Positions 38,309 to 50,300 of a DNA stretch of 64,000 nt are shown here, piece after piece. The DNA is from Aphidius gifuensis. Lineage: Eukaryota > Arthropoda > Insecta > Hymenoptera > Braconidae. A program made the translations under genes and the position numbers. Location: assembly GCF_014905175.1 (NCBI RefSeq), contig NC_057789.1:7068001-7132000 (forward strand). The letters run 5' to 3'. Every line of letters begins with the position of its first letter. The stretch's first letter is position 1. Below the pieces are notes generated by a model that was given only the letters and a program-made list of their open reading frames with translations, made no database searches and was not told the DNA's origin.

Positions 38309-41134
38309 CTGAAATGAAACTACAATTCCCACCCCTCAACTATACACATTTATTTTCAACCTTATTCTAACCACATACCGTTGGCATTTACCAAAACTTT
38401 AGCGTGTTCATATTGTACTGGGAGGTATGAAAATGTGGAAGCAATCACAGGGGAAACGAGGCAAACATAATCTCAGATTTTAATGTATATATAAATATAT
38501 TTTGCAACACTAGATTCAGTATAAATTTTAAATAAACCACACAAATTCAAGTTAAAATTTAATTTTATGAATTAATTGATTATGATAATAAGACAAAAGA
38601 ATTTTTTTTTCCGACTTTTTAATTATACAAATTGTATAATAATTTTGAAAATTATTTTAATTAACTAATTTATTTATAAATTGAATAATTAGAGAAAAGA
38701 AAATCAAGCTACAAATAAATCTTTTTAACTAAAATTAAAATTCCTCTAATCAATTATTTTATGCTTTAAGCTTTTATTATTAAATTTTAAATAAGGTTGA
38801 GACTTTAGTTTCGAATCAATGACTTTTTTTTATTCATTTATTCTTGATTATTTTACTCTGACATTTTTTGTCAGATAAAAATTCAAAGTAATTAATAAGC
38901 AATTTTGATAATTGACCCTTAAATATATTAACTTTCAAATTGAGAAATTTTTTTTTTTTATCTTCAGAAAGTTTTAAGTAGCCAAGACAATATATATTAA
39001 GAATACTAAAAAAATTCAAAGACAATTTTATTGTTTTTTATATTTTTTTATTTATCAATTAATTTGTTTTTTTTTTTTTTTATTTTTTTTTTAAATTATA
39101 AAAAATAATAATAGTAATGATAGTAATAATAATTTTTTTTTTCATTTATTATTAGATTTTTTTTTTGTTTAATTATTTCATTCATATTCACTTTCAATTT
39201 TATCATTTTTTTAATTATTAATTTAATTTATGTTAGCGCAACTTATATTGTAAATAAATTATTAAATGGTAATAGAAAAAGTATCGAGTATTCAACGGAT
39301 ACAATATTAACATGTATGTACATTATTCCAACAAATATACTTGTACACACACACACAAGTGTACACACACATTTATTCAACATTATCGATATTTATATAT
39401 ATGCATATCAACGTGTGTTATCGAGAAAGTATATCCACAAATAAAAAATAAATTGGGCGATACATTGTCTCACCACGTTTATATATCCTTTTTTTTTTTT
39501 TTCAATAATTTATATTTTTCTAAATGAGCACTGTCATTGACAATCGCATTGCAATTCATACTCCAATTACATTCCAATTTTTTTTTTAAATATAAATTCA
39601 TTAATCACAAATTACATAGCACTATTTTTTTTATATTATATTATTCATACTCATTTTATTTACGTTGAAATTAATTTATAAAAAAATCAGTATAAAAAAA
39701 AAATAGAATAGCAAAAATTATAAATTAATAATTAGCTCTATTTTATTAATAAAATTTTCATTTTTTTTATTTTTAAATAAATATAGATTTTAATGATTAT
39801 ATAATTTTTTTTTTTTTTAATTGTTCTATACTATACTATATTCGCTATATTCCACAACAGTTTTTTTTTTTTAGTATTTATTTTTTAATTTAGTATTTCA
39901 ATTTTTTATTTTGGTATTTATTTATTTTTTTTTTTTGGAGTTGAACCGAAGCATTTAATAAAACGCTTTCGTATGAATATTTGACATACAAATAAATCTG
40001 AAATAGAGGGAACATCCAAGTACGATAATAATAATAATTATAAAATGACTGCGGGATTGGCCGAGGTCTGGCTATTTATTAAAAATTTATCTCAACTATA
40101 CAGCATACTAAATTATCTAAAAATCAGATATATATTTTCAAATTTAATTAAATTATATATTTAAATATAAAAATGTATTTTTTTTTAGCACTACACTCAA
40201 CCAATTCGTTAATGTCATTAATATTATTTTAATACAAATATCACCACATTTATTTATATATATTATACATCTTCAGATGTGTTGATTTTATTTTAATTAT
40301 TTTCAAGCAAAACACAGCTAAGCAGTGTCAATTCAATGAAAAAAAAATATATATATATATTAATGTAATTAAAAAATTTTAACATACCAAAAAGTTCAAA
40401 TTAAGATCTTCAAAAAATTTTAATTACATTTTAATTTGTCTGATTTTTTTTTTTTACTCATCGAGATGAAGTTTTTAAGTCATGTTTAAATGAAAAAAAA
40501 AAAAATCAACACATCTATATTCGTATAGACATATATATAGAAATAATAAAATTTCATATGAATACTCGACTAGAATTTTTATGAGAAAAAAAAATTGTTA
40601 AAAAAATTTAATAAAAAAGAAATAAATTAAAATTTTTAAATATATTTCTCGTGTATATATTATGTTTATTATATCTTCATCTTTAAAAAAAAAAAAAAAC
40701 TGATGGTGTCAAAGTTGAGCTCTCACGTTTTGTTGAGGGATTTTCATACTCACATTATTTCGAATATAATAAAAAATAATAATAATGACTTGTATTCAAA
40801 AACTTGCACGGTAACCAAATGTCATCATTATTAAATAACAAAAAGTTGACTTGCATTGACGGAAAAACGTTGATTTTATCCAAGTAAAAAAAAAAAAGCA
40901 CAAAAGATGTGAATAAAAAAATAAATGTAAAAAAAAAAAATAATAAAACATATATATGTATGTGTAAATATAAATATAGTTATATGTATATATAGATATA
41001 AAATAAAAGATGAAAAATATGTATTCATATTATATCATTGATCCGTAATACGACTTAACTTTCAGCAATATGAAGCTGTTGAAGACGAAGACAGAGAGGT
41101 ATATGATTAAATATATTCTGATACTCTCTATAGT
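38309..41134. other. 3' flank of the SMPDL3-like gene
   Basis: AT-rich DNA with the 242 bp foldback element and several long T runs. The gene's 3' UTR must lie in the upper part. The nearest minus-strand AATAAA hexamer seen is at 40665-40670; its use is uncertain. Confidence 0.5.
40275..40516. mobile_element. 242 bp foldback / MITE-like element
   Basis: Terminal inverted repeats AGATGTGTTGATTTT (40275-40289) and its exact complement (40502-40516) bound the segment. Inside is a second near-perfect inverted repeat (AATGTAATTAAAAAATTTT and its partner, about 40362-40430). There is no ORF. No clear target-site duplication could be read. It lies about 620 bp beyond the stop codon of the SMPDL3-like gene. 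Confidence 0.5.
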
Positions 41135-41381
41135 CTACCGAATACGAAGTAGACAACTGAATATAGTAAGAACATGTAGGGCAATGTAGAAACGCGGTGA
41201 TGGTGAACATGCTGCTGCAAGAGCATATGCATATGATGACAGACAATTGTTGTATGAATCAGGATTAACACGCGTCACTGCGCAATAATGTTGAAGAGCG
41301 CAAGCACCATTCAATGCACCACCACATCCCCATATTTCTTCAACTTCTCGAGGCAGTGAAACAGTATTTGCTGCGTAATAT
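41135..41381 (-). CDS. SMPDL3-like: SMPDL3-like exon 9: Cys-rich C-terminal domain, hydrophobic tail and stop
   Basis: The exon is 247 nt, from acceptor gttgcag to the TAG at 41137-41135. It encodes RYYAANTVS, then CGGALNGACALQHYCAV and NNCLSSYAYALAAAC, five cysteines that fit the disulfide pattern of the family end domain. It finishes with CSPSPRFYIALHVLTIFSCLLRIR. The 15-residue hydrophobic stretch near the terminus resembles the GPI signal of SMPDL3B. It is followed by a short basic end, so a GPI anchor is likely but not proven. Confidence 0.93.
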
Positions 41382-44300
41382 CTGCAACATTAAAAAAAAA
41401 AATAATAAAATACGACTTTTTTTATTTATTTAGTCTATTTTTATTTATTTTTTTTCAAATGCCATTATATGAGCTTTTTTTTTATCTTTTTTTTTTTTAT
41501 TATATTTCTTGTTTTAATTATTTTTTTTATTTTTAAAAATAAAAAAAATAATGAAAATAAACAGCTGTATGTATTTTATAATTTACTCACCTGACAAAAG
41601 CATTGTCAGTTGTCTGGGTAAATCTGTCAGCAAGATCATGAAGGCTTCGGGCAGTTATTTCTTTTAAATCATAATAATCAAGTAGTGAGTATTCAACGAC
41701 CCAGTTGGCACGACCAATAGAATTTGCTTTTGGTAGATCAAGATAATACTGTGTATAATCTAATATCTGTAATGTTAAAAGTTAATATTTTTCCAATCAA
41801 ACTTTTATAAATTAATCATAAAAAAATATTAGTTCATATATATTTTTTTTTTTCATGTTCAAATATTTGCATATAATAAAATATATTTCAAACTTAATTA
41901 AAAGTTCATGTATATACTTTATTTTTATCATTCACTGTCATCAATTTTTAAAATTTTTATTTTCAACTTTTCATATGTATATATACTTTTTTTATTCATA
42001 AATTTTTTATATGATATGTGTCAGAAAACGTTACATTTATCTATTTTTTGTAATAAAAATAAAAAAAAAAAATCCAACATGATTTGAAGATAGTGAAAAG
42101 TTGTGTATCTGTCATGTTACAATTTACTTCTGACATACATTAAGAAGAAATGAATAACAAATAAAAAAAAATGTAATAATAAAAATTGGATATGACAAAA
42201 ATTTATATACATCAGATATAATACTATATACTTACTTGTCCCGTGCTAGTTTCAAACTTGTACAATCTAAGCCCAGGATTATTGGGGCTATTTGGACGAC
42301 CAGGTGTTATACTAGGTGCAATCATCATCCACGAAACAGGAACTCCTATTTCCATAATGTCAAAAATAAAATTAAATAAATTTACAGATAAAGCAAAAAC
42401 ATATATTTTACTAGATATAAAAAAAAACTACTGTTATATACCAGAGTCACTGTAAATTGTACGAAAAGTATCTGAATGCCAGTGTCCAAAAAATTGACCA
42501 CCAATAATATCAGCATATTGTCGTATTAATTTAAGATATTTTTTATTATGATAATCTTTTAGCTGTCTAGCTCCACTTGCTCGCTCATCAACTCCTGGTG
42601 GTGTATGTCCAACAACATAAACCTAAAAAAATAAAAACAAAAAAAAATATATGAACTACTTTTATTTATTTCTCAAAATAAATTTTTTTATATATTTTTT
42701 ATTTTAGTTGTTCATGTCTTGATAATACATTGGCTACCAGATTTTGCACTTTTGGTTTCTATGTACTAAATGAATATATAGAGTTTGTTGATGATGGTCT
42801 TGATAGTAGTTGTTTTTGCGAGTTTCTAGTTTGATGATCAATATCAATTACACACGTAATTTGGTCAGGATATAAAGTATGAAATGCATTGCACTAAAGT
42901 AAATGATTAAAGTTAGATAGAAAATTCAATGATGAACATTCAAAAGAAAAATAATGATAAGTGCAGACAGACAGACAGATAAACCTAGAATTGTTTCAGT
43001 GAGTTTAAATGATTGAAATGCTTTGGAGTTTAGATTTTCGTCTTTATTCACATTCACTCAAGTCGTCAGGTCATTTCAATGTTACTGGGACAACGTTTTA
43101 TCATTAAAATTGTATATTAAAATAGTATCATACTATAATATTCTGTTAAACTATTCAAGCACATAATGATAAATAAAAAAAATAATAATAAAAGTTTTAC
43201 TGTAAAATAGATTTATACAGTATCTTTGTTTGTATGTGTATATAAATTCAATAAAAAAAGAAAAAGTCAATGATATTATTTATATATTTGATATATATGC
43301 AAAGAGAAGCTCGTCCTTGTATATAGATATATAACTTAAACTTTAGTGGCTCAATGTGAAGCTTGTTTGCATTGCAGATATTTCATAGATATGTATAATA
43401 CAATATAGTTTTTGTTCAGCTTTAGCAGCTTTGTCAAAAGCACCAAAAGAAATTTTTTTTAATATTATTTTTTCATCAACAATATATAATATTATAAGAT
43501 GAAATTTATATATTTATATTGAGATTGATTGATTTTAAATTTTATTTAATGATACTTTATCATAAATTAGTTATAAATTTAATATTCACAATATTGATAG
43601 TATCGATTTATCAAGTAATGAGAGTTGTTGTTTGTTGGAATAATGTAAATAATTATTTAGCTAAATTATCGTGAATATAAAAAAATGTATATAAAGTTTA
43701 TTTATTTTTATGAATATTGAAAAGATGAATGAACATGCATTGAAGTATTTGGATCATTAATTTTTGGCACAAGTACTCTAGCAGATATCCTGATTCGAAC
43801 AAGACAAATGGGCACCTCGCCACCCGGAATAAGAACCTACGCCCTTGTCGGCTACAAAATTAAAGGAAATTACGAGGGCTAGTGCCTATGTTCAGCTGTC
43901 ACGTGCGATCGTAAAATATTCCTTATGCTTCACTTCTCATACCAAACAATTTCTGCACCCTCAATTTCACTCATGCCATTTTATTTTCAACCCCTGAATG
44001 GCCTCAACAAACGTGGACCAACCTTTCAACATCGTCTGGATTCTATTTAATCGACGTGCCGAAACCCCGCCTAGATTTTTTGTTTTACTATTTTTTTTTT
44101 TTTCTACTTTGATTTTAAATAGCTTATGATATTAATTTATTTAAAAAAAAAAGAGCAAAGTAGTTTTTTTGTTGATCACCAAAAAACATCATATAAATAA
44201 TAATTTAATAAACCATTTGAGGAATTTTTTAAAGATTAATGGGATTATAAAAAATAGCATAGAGTAAAAAATTTTTATAATACAATTAAGAACGTACTTT

Positions 44301-47300
44301 AATTTGCAAAATTAATAGGGACAGAAAAAAAAGATGTATATATTTTTTTTTTTCATAATTATCTTTTAGCATTTTTTTATTTCTTATAATTTACTGACTG
44401 TTGAGTGTATATCTTCTTTTGAGTACAAACAACAAAAATATAATAATACAGTAATAAGAGATATTATCGTTCATCAAAAAAAGGAAAAAAAAAAAAAAAA
44501 GTTCTATTAAGCTTTGAATAAGAAAATAACTAATAATACCACAGTAATACCATAATAAAAAAACTACGAGGAAAAAAAAAAATATATACACAAGGCAAAC
44601 GAATTTTAAACTCAAACGTAATAAATAAAATATATATAGCTTTTTTTTTTATATGAAGAAAATAAATAACAAAGTACAGAAAAATAACGATGGAATATAG
44701 ATAAAAAAATATAATAAAGTTTAAATAAATAAAAAATTCAATATTGACAAAATGAAATTAGTAAATAAGTTGGAGTTTTATATTTTAGTTTTCGTATATT
44801 ATTTGATAAAAATATTAAGCTAGTATTTCTACGGTAATCGGATTGAAAAATATTGAGAGTCGAATCAAGAATAATGTTAAATTATAACGAATAAAATTTA
44901 TCAAATAGCCAAAAAATTTTATCTAATATTAAAGTTGACATTGTGGCAGACAATAATGAAAAAAAAAAAAACAAAGATAGTTGACTTTTAATATATAAAC
45001 TACTTTTGAAAATAAATACAATTTATCAAAAATAAAAAATGTCTTATTGTCTTTATTTTAATATTATTTGCAACAAGATAATATTTTTTTTTCCCATAAT
45101 TGAACTGACAAGTGAACGTTGGAATAAAATTTCTTTTATTTTTTTTCCTCTATTTCTCTCTCCAGTGAACATATTATCTATTTCAAAAATAATCAGCAAA
45201 ACAGACAATCTTATTATTTCTGCTTTTCCATCTTATTCATAGTCATCATTTGGACTTATTTGAAATATAAAAAAATTTACGAAAAATAATAACAAAGCTT
45301 TAACTAATCAACGTAAAAAGCACAAAGCTAAGTTTTTAATTTTTCATCATCAAGCTCATAAGATATTTAAATGCATAAAAATTATATAAAGTTTTTTTCA
45401 TAAAATATCAGTTGGACTTTATGAATATTTAATTTTTACATAATTGAAAATTTATGAATTATCAGGTACTTAACATTTTTGAAGAATAATTAATTTAGGT
45501 CAATTATGATTTCCCGTAATAAATTTTAATACACTGAATCTAAATCAATTTATTCAAAAGTCAAACGACTTGTAATTAATTTTAATTTTTGATTAACAAA
45601 AAAATTTCAATAATTTGGTTTTTAAATTTATTAAATTTATATATATGATATTTTTAGATTTTCATTTAAACGAAAAAAATATTATTCATTGGACAAATAA
45701 ATTGGATTGAACGAATAAAAAAAAAGTCTATACATATTTTAGAAAATAAATAAAAAAAAATTGGATAAAAACATTTGATTTGTACGAGTGTTATCGTATT
45801 GTAGAGTGTAGATGTTTTGCTGATGACTTTCGTAATCGAAAGCGCAGTCTGATAACTATTGGCATATAGATAGTAGCAATTTGAGATTGAATCAAGATAT
45901 ACTCACTGTTTCTCTTTTACCTCGTGCAGCTCGTAGAATAGATTCAAACCAGCTCCACTGATTGTGTGGATCATTGGAGTTATCGTCAGTACTACTTGTA
46001 CCACCTGTGCGATGCTGTTGTTGTTGTTGTTGCTGCTGTTGCTGTTGTTGTTGTTGATGTTGATTTTGTTGGCTATACTGATTTTGATACTGATACTGAT
46101 ACTGATACTGATAATACTGTCCGTGATTATGTTGAACACGATTGTCAACACCTGTTCCCACATCAAGCCACAAATTTGTGTTGAGAAATATTATTCTATA
46201 TTTTTTTGATTTTTGTTCAAACGTATAAAAACCAGCTGTAACATTAAAAAAAAAAAATGAAAACGTTTTTATTTTTTAAATTTATATTTTCTATATATTT
46301 TTTTAATATAACAGTAATATTACGTGTTTTAAAAGGTGTTACTAAAAGTATTATTTTAAATTTATCGTTTTTACAACATTAAAGAATATTTAATGAGTCA
46401 CGATTTTACTGTTGACTAAATTAGTAGTTGTTAGAGCTCACTGATAGTTCATATGTAGTTTGAATTTTTAATATTACTTTTTTTTTTTTTATTATTTTTT
46501 CTTAAACTTATTTTTTATTATTATTATTTTATGATTATAATAAACCCGTGTTTCACACGAAAGAAAAAAGTAGAAAAAAAAAAAGATTGCAAATATAAAA
46601 AACACGAAAATTTAGAAGTAGCGAAACGTAGTTGCAGTAAGTCTTCATTTTCACTTAGATCATAAACCTTGAATACATATATATTATTTTTTTTTTTTCA
46701 CCAGGTTAAAAAGTTTGGTGTGGCTAACAATGCGCTCTTGCACAAACCGACGAAACTTGTGGATTTATGCATCACAAATTAAGTCCTTACTTTCATACTT
46801 TAACTTTTACATACACACTATAAAATTGTCTATACATAAAATTGTATATATGAAAAAAAAAGTATATAAAAAAGTCTAAATATATATATACATGGGCTTT
46901 TTTATATACTTTTATTTTTTTTTTTTTCGGTAAGAATACGGTTGAGAGAATCGAGTTCTATGACAATGGGCTCAGGACGTAAAAGACAGACCCGTGAACG
47001 ATGAGGAGAATAAAAAAAAAAAAAAAAAAAAAAAGTACAGAAAGAAAAATTAAAAAATAAAACACATATAAAAATGAAAACTTTTTAAAAATTCTGTATA
47101 CATAGCACCTGGGTATAAAAGTTTTTGAAAAAAAAGTTCATAAATAATTTTAAAAAAATTAATGATTCAGTTGTTATGATATTATACAAACATTTATCAA
47201 AAGTTTGAAGTGCCTCATTAGGAAGCCAATGTTTCCACATTCTTGATGTTTGTGCAAAATTTAAACTGACATCCTCATGTCCTAATGCAGGAAAAACAAA

Positions 47301-50300
47301 TTGACTGGTGAATGTATGAGACAATAGATCTGTTAGATTTTGCAAAGATTGTAAACGTAATTCTTCACTCATTTCAGCAGCATGTGTTAAGGCATCACTG
47401 AAACAAATAATATATACAAAACTATGTAATAAAGCTTTCATCAAAAACTTTTATCATGACAATTGCATTGAAATGTTGTTTAACTGTGACTATTGTGATT
47501 TTGTCGAGTAACTATTGTCATTACTTTTACCCAAGTTTTCATAGAAAGACAATTGAAATTTTCCTAATGATTATATTATGCGCAAGTTTTATGATTGAAG
47601 AAAAGTTATTACTCATAATTTTATTTTTTTTCATTATTTCTTTATATAAATACTTTTTCAATTTAATAAATTTCAAATGTCACAGTTGTTAAACTCGATG
47701 AATAACAATAAAAATAAATTTAAAAAAATTAATAGGTAAAAAAAGGGATGATGATTCGTGATAAAAAAAGTAAACGGATAAATAATGTATATAAAAAAAT
47801 TTCTACCTAAAAAATTGAATTATTTTCCTGTCAAATAAATGTTCAAAGCTCGAGCTTTTGCACACAGTGTTTTATAATAAAAATTCGATTAGTCATTTTG
47901 ATACTTTTGATATAAAACGTGCCAGCATATTTACAGTTTAATTATTGATGAATAGTGTGAATTCACTGTACAAGAATCGCAAACACAAACAATAAAACAT
48001 AAATTAATAATATGTTGTGTAACAATTAGTGCATGAGGGATTATTTTCACATGAATTTAGAGATGCAAGCCAGTGGCAAATTTAGATTAACCTGATGATT
48101 CCCAAGTGATATATTTAAAAGAAAAATTCAATTAAATATACTATTAAAGACTGAATGGAGTATTCAAGATTGAAACCCGTATGATGTAATTTGCATTTTA
48201 TAATATTTTTAAATTACAATATACAAAAACACATACATGCTCATCAAACATCTATGCATTCATGAGTTAACATCAGACTCGTAACAATACAACTTCGAAA
48301 CAGTAACTTTGTTCAACAATTCACAAGAGTTTTCATCAATTTTGATTGCATCTATATATCATGTATATATTTTCAACTACTATTATAAAATATATTGTAC
48401 TTTATTATTGTGCTATAACACAACCGAGAGCCAAAGGTTTTTATTGCCAATTTCATAAACAAATGGATAAATGGATAATATAAATTTACCTATGTTATTA
48501 TTATAGTACACTTTTTTAAAAAAAAGATCAAATTAAAAAAAATGAAAAAAAAGATATAAAATTAACTTTTCGAAGAGTCGAAGAGGATGTATATAGAGAA
48601 ATTTATGTAAACTTGATCAAACCATAAATGAATTGTGGCCCAATATGAATACGACGGGTGCGACCTCTTTGCAATGTTTCACTTTGTTCTATATCCGTCT
48701 ATATATCATTTATTTTTTGTATAGACGTGTGTTTCATTGCTTTTATCTTTATCTTCGTAGCTTTTTGACTCTCATCCTCTCTATTTATAAATATATATTG
48801 ATGTTTTGACAAAGCTTGATCGAAAATATTCATTAGCTGCGTGACGAATGATCGGAATAGAGAGTGCATAGTCGATAAAATATTTTCGTGATATGTAAAT
48901 TTACATTCACCATATTACATCTATCTGTATATATAAATATTGTTTGTAAATATAAAATGAGTATTTGGCTTCATCTTATAATTATTTTATCGCTTCAACT
49001 ATGGAGTATTTTATGTGAAATACAAAATTTTACAAAAGACATATCATGAAAATGATAAATAGATAAATTATTATGAATAATGTATTATTTATTGATCGAT
49101 TTTGGCCTTTAGATAAAGATAAAAATTATTGAAAATTACGATAAACAATAATCAGAGTTTAAAATGAAATATTGAGTCAAAATTTTCATTACAAGTTTCT
49201 AAAAATTGAAATAGAATGTCGAGATTTTAGTTGGAATTAAATCTTTTTTGAAATAAAAATATTTACATTATTTAAAAGTTTTTTTTTATGTTTAAAAGAA
49301 AATTAATACTTGAGGTACTTGTTTGTTTTAGAAAGAGTCAAGTTACATTGTTAACTTGCAGTAGATAATCCCATAATTATTCAGGCAAAAATTTTTTAAT
49401 ATGCTAAACTTAAAAATAAATTTTCAAGATGAAACAAGTATTATTTATCATAAACAAAAAAAAAAATAAAAGGAACTTGGAGACAGATTGCAAGCGCGTT
49501 GAGAGTATTCAATTATTAAATAATTGTTTAAAATAAAATTGCTGAAATTATTCAGACAAGTAAACTGAAAAATAAATTTACACAAAGAAAAAAACATTGT
49601 TATTAATGAATCATTTTAATAGTATAATAAACACTGTAATTTTTTGTAATAAAAAATAATATTTAATTATTTTTTTATTGATTTTCTTGAATACATAAGT
49701 TTTATTAAAAAATTGAGATACGTAAAATGAAATGAGAAAAATAATCTGACTGATTTTTAATTGAAATGTTGAGTTACTTGATTCACAGTGAGAAAAAATA
49801 ATTTTTATATTTGATTTGAGATACTTTAATCATAATGAAAAGTGTGAGGTACTTGTTTGTTTTTAGGGGATGTCAATAACTTGTCACTTGTTATATTTAA
49901 TTTCAATTGTCTATCTCAAAATATAAAAAAAAAAATAAAATAAAATAAAGAGGTTTGGCTAGATAAAAAACAACTGTCGTATTTGCAAAGTGCACATGCA
50001 AGTGCCAACATTTTTTTCACTAACAATGTCCTTGGTAATGTCAAAAAAAAATATTACATGAATTTTCACTTTGCCAGTGTTTGTCCAATGAAAATTTATA
50101 TATTTTATTTTTTTTAATATAATAAAATAAAAATAAAAAAAAAAACTCACCCCGTCCATAATACAAATTCTATTCCTTCTCCTTGTTTTGATTTCATAGC
50201 TTGCACGGCTGATTCTATTAATGCCCATGGTGAGTCACAGCTGTAGTTTCCATAAATGCCACCAACTCTTCTGTCTGGCCTTACTCGTCCATTATCCACA

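Noticed and set aside
45964..46209. Plus-strand frame with poly-Leu opposite exon 5
   Set aside because: It is the antisense shadow of the Gln repeat in the SMPDL3-like exon.
47456..47692. 78-codon plus-strand frame in intron 3
   Set aside because: It is a hydrophobic AT-bias frame with no homology or splice signals, inside an intron of the opposite strand.
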